64,000 nucleotides of DNA, from assembly GCF_033958435.1 (NCBI RefSeq), contig NC_134138.1, positions 178,048,798-178,112,797 of the forward strand. The letters are read 5' to 3'. Below are positions 61,150 through 64,000 of the stretch, in pieces; the first letter of the stretch is position 1, and every line of letters begins with the position of its first letter. The position numbers and the translations under genes were made by a program. Under the pieces are notes generated by a model. It saw only the letters and a program-made list of their open reading frames with translations, had not been told where the DNA came from and made no database searches. Source of the stretch: Carettochelys insculpta. Lineage: Eukaryota > Chordata > Testudines > Carettochelyidae.

Positions 61150-63390
61150 GGATTTATATACAAAGTCAACTTCCTAAATACAAAGACGGAAGAATTAGAG
61201 TGTCTGGGACTAAATGATGACACTGACATAATGGAAAATTGGTGAAATGAAGCTAGTCAATGGGACAAAGTAATACTGGAGTATAAAATATATAGGAATA
61301 GCAGGGTACATTGTGGCAGTGAGTAACTTTATACATAAAATAAAGTATACAAAAAGATGACAATCTTAACACACTCTGCTATTGAATCTCTATGGTTACG
61401 CATTCTATGCTTGAATAAAATTATCATAGCTGTAAGACTATACAACTAATCATAAGACCATGGTGGTGACCGGAACAGTGAATTCATAACAGAGGTCAGA
61501 GAGGATACAAAAGCAGAAACTGCAATCATAGGTGATTTCAGCTATCCTCAGATTGAGTAAATGTCATCTCAGGGCCTGACACAGAAATGTTTTTTTAGAC
61601 ACCATAAACGACTTCTTAAAACAGCTAGTTCTACAGAAGAGGCAATTCTTGACTTATCCAAAATGGAGAGGATGAGGTAACTCTGATAGGTAACTAAAGC
61701 TGAAATCACTTGGATATAGCGGCCATAATGAAATGAAATTTAACGTCCTTGTTAGGAGAAAATACAAAACGAGCTAAATACGAGAATAATACTTTACTTT
61801 AAAAGGAGATTTGTTATATGATGAGCTGTGACAAGATCTAAATTCCTGGATGTGACAAGTGGACTATGTAAAAACACCGTAATCGTGTCCCAGATGAAAT
61901 ACATACCCACATCAGAAAAAAAAAGACAAGGGGAAGACCAAAAGATTGCAACCACAGATAAACAGCAGCATAATGGAAACCATTAGAGGGAAGAAAGCAT
62001 CCTTTCCAATTTGCAGATCAAATACCAGTGAGGATAATAGAAAGAAGCCCAAACTCTGGAAGAGTACGTATAAGCATATAAGAAGGCAGGTCAAAAGAGA
62101 ATTTGAGAAGCCACTTGCTAAAGATGCAGAAAACTACCATTAATAATATTTAAAATGCATCAGACACAGGAAGCCTGTCAAACAGATAGTGGGGTCACTA
62201 TTTGACTAAGGAGGCTAAAGGAACACTCTTTGCAGAGAACTAAATGAATTATTTGCGTTGGTTTTCACTGCAGAAGATGTGGCCAGATAACAATATCAGA
62301 ACTGCTTTCTATGGGAGACAAATCTGAAGCACACTCATCCCTCGTTAAACGAGTACTTTACTTACAAGTACTTGTTAGAATGAGGGACGCATATACCGAT
62401 ATTTGTTCACTAGATGAGTGAACGTCCCCCGCTAATACAAGCCTTAACCCCCACCCTGCGGCTCCAACGCGCCTCCGCCTAAACCCCTGCCATCCCCATG
62501 GATCCAACCAGCCTCAGCTTGAAACCCTGCTGGCCCTGAAGACCCAACCCATCTTAGCCCGACCCCCCGCCTCCGCTGGCCCAGTGGCCCAACTTACTAC
62601 AGCCTGACGCCCCCTGCCAATGCTGTAGACCCAACCCTCACCTCCCCCATGTCCCCAACCTACTGCAGCCTGAAACCATGCCAGCCTCGCAGACCCAACT
62701 TGCAGCAGCCTGAACCCCACCTCCCGCCCCTCAATCCCAACTCACTGCAGCCTTAACACCCTGCCCTCCCTGTGGACCCAACCTGTCACAGCCTTAACAC
62801 CCCCTGTCTGCCCCACAGATCCAACCCGCCACCAGGTGTTAACCCTCCCTCCTGCTCATGGCCCCAGACTGCCTCCAGGCCTTTAACCCTCTCCAACCTC
62901 CTCCTCCCCTCGCCAAGGTTCACTTACCTTTCAAAAGCAGCGCCACATGCTGCCACTCCTTCCCTGAGTTATGAGCACTTGGAATGAATCAGAGAATTTT
63001 ACATGTATTTTAATTGCAATTCGGTGTCCCTCTTAGGAGTTTTCGCCTATGAGCAGAGAGTTGGGGACCAATTGTGCTCATATAGCAAGGGATGAGTGTA
63101 CTGTGTAAGACACTGTTGTGTCAACAGAGGAAGTTTTAGAACAAACTGACAAATTGCACAGCAGTGAATCACCAGGAGCAGGTGGTATTCACTCAAGAAT
63201 TCTAAAGGGACTCAACTATGACATTCCAGATCTATTACCTCTGGTACTAACCTTTTGCTAAAACAAGCCTCTGTACCAGCTGATTGGATGATAGCTAATG
63301 TGACGCTGATTTTCAGAAGAGGCTACAAAGACAGTCCTGAGAACTACAAGCTGTTGAGCCCAATTTCAATACTGAGCCAATTGGTATAAA
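61150..63390 (+). pseudogene. Old CR1-like LINE ORF2 relic, interrupted by a MITE
   Basis: Frames are broken many times but domain order is preserved. LNTKTEELECL and ENW.NEASQWD (61170-61300) correspond to the start of the APE endonuclease. AIIGDFSYPQIE (about 61530) is the GDFN block and TASSTEEAILDLS follows. After the insertion at 62332-63098, EEVLEQTDKLHSSESPGAGGIHSRILKGL, ANVTLIF and NYKLLSP correspond to the RT blocks SPGPDGIHPRVLKEL, ANV.PIFKKG and NYRPVSLT. The relic ends near 63390 before the RT catalytic core. It is much more diverged than the 30-34 kb CR1 and may be a different CR1/L3-like lineage. Confidence 0.75.
62330..63100. mobile_element. MITE with GC-rich minisatellite core, nested in the LINE
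   Basis: 62332-63098. Left CACTCATCCCTCGTTAAACGAGTAC, right GTGCTCATATAGCAAGGGATGAGTG: inverse termini of about 20 bp. Flanks are CA at the left and TA at the right, consistent with a TA target with one change. From 62440 to 62900 it holds degenerate tandem repeats of roughly CCAACCTACTGCAGCCTGAA..CCCCTGCC. It splits the LINE relic between its endonuclease-linker and RT coding, so it is younger. Confidence 0.8.
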
Positions 63391-63391
63391 T

Positions 63392-63660
63392 CAGGGGTGT
63401 CCAACCTTTTCTCATTGGAGGCCATACCGCAATTTTTCACTTAAAATTCAGGCATAAGGGGCTGGCAACAGAAGGGGGTTTCGCTGGCAGATGCACATCT
63501 ACACAGCCTGCTTACTGCTGGCAGCAGCTTCTGCTGGCAGTGAGATCCACATGGCTATGCTAATTAGCCATGAGATTATGCTAATGAACAGCCATTTGCA
63601 ATTGTGAGACTGATCATTAGCATGAAGCTGCTGGTAATGCCCCTCCATGTAGACCCAGCC
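63392..63660. mobile_element. Fragments of hAT-type and Harbinger-like elements
   Basis: CAGGGGTGTCCAACCTTTTCTCATTGGAGGCCA at 63392 looks like a hAT start. The following sequence to CCATGTAGACCCAGCC (63660) has a MITE-like right end (inverse GGCTGGGTCTACATGG) and inverse CTAATTAGC/GCTAAT words. Borders between them are not resolved. Confidence 0.4.
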
Positions 63661-64000
63661 TATGACAGTTCTTATCTTCTTAATAGTAGATATCTTACCT
63701 TCTGTTTTACCAACAAGTATCTAGCATTGGCCAAATTGCCTTCAAGAGAGTCATCTCAGCAGCAGGAAGCTTTTGTAATATAAAATAAATTAATGTTTCT
63801 TAAAAATTACAGTGAAAGTGGTATTCCTTTCTACAGAGTTTGGATAGGATTAAATTTGACTCCAAGTGGCTTTGAGAATGTTGGGTAGTTCCAAATATTT
63901 AGGTTAACATCAAAATAATATATCACTGTCTTAATTACTTATAAGACATCAGTCAAAACATTACTAAGGTTTAAAAGTGATGCATTCTGAGCTAAAAGGA
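63661..64000. other. Intronic DNA, nothing recognised
   Basis: AT-rich sequence to the window end. Confidence 0.5.

Noticed and set aside
62514..62987. Proline-rich coding region
   Set aside because: Degenerate tandem repeat core of a MITE, open by composition on both strands.

Overview
This window looks like non-coding DNA from a vertebrate nuclear genome. It is most likely from a cryptodiran turtle, possibly a soft-shelled one. The evidence is the repeat content: CR1 LINEs, including a nearly full-length copy; SINEs with a tRNA-like head and a CR1-like tail; Penelope-like 3' ends; and very many palindromic miniature DNA transposons. There are no operons, bacterial signals or CRISPR arrays. 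The species call rests on remembered repeat families, not on a search.

Only one host coding element can be supported. It is a 107-bp exon on the minus strand (7648-7754) with a clean splice acceptor and donor. It encodes a six-cysteine EGF-like module that closely resembles the first EGF repeat of contactin-associated protein-like 2 (CNTNAP2). CNTNAP2 is known for very large introns, so the simplest reading is that the rest of the window is its introns. Lower coordinates are downstream for this gene.

Layout. 1-4120: a PIF/Harbinger deletion derivative (924-1634), then a decayed hAT transposon (2283-4112) split by a solo LTR (2822-3497) with a 5-bp target duplication. 4121-12350: intron with old MITEs, the exon, and a Penelope tail. 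12358-17961: a palindromic MITE, a locally duplicated 250-bp block, an inverted pair of GC-rich repeats, a SINE, and a Penelope-like GIY-YIG endonuclease relic. 20125-29761: hAT-like and palindromic MITEs. 30187-33995: a near-complete CR1 on the minus strand with ORF1 (SGNH esterase) and ORF2 (endonuclease plus reverse transcriptase). ORF2 is broken by only two in-frame TAG codons. 34582-37011: three palindromic MITEs, one rebuilt into a 588-bp palindrome that reaches into its own flank. 38606-42585: an autonomous-type PIF/Harbinger element with convergent transposase and Myb/SANT-like genes, both decayed. 46707-53745: CR1 pieces, hAT MITEs, more palindromic Harbinger MITEs and a SINE. 57387-63660: Tigger-like MITEs, another Harbinger MITE, and an old CR1-like LINE interrupted by a minisatellite-bearing MITE.

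The elements are linked. At least twelve short palindromic elements share the GGCYRTGTCTACAC terminus with the 3,980-bp Harbinger, and most have recognisable 3-bp target duplications. This suggests one transposase system populated this intron. The SINEs carry a CR1-like 3' tail, consistent with mobilisation by CR1 reverse transcriptase. I see no convincing new gene system. The most unusual item is the rebuilt palindrome at 34582-35337.
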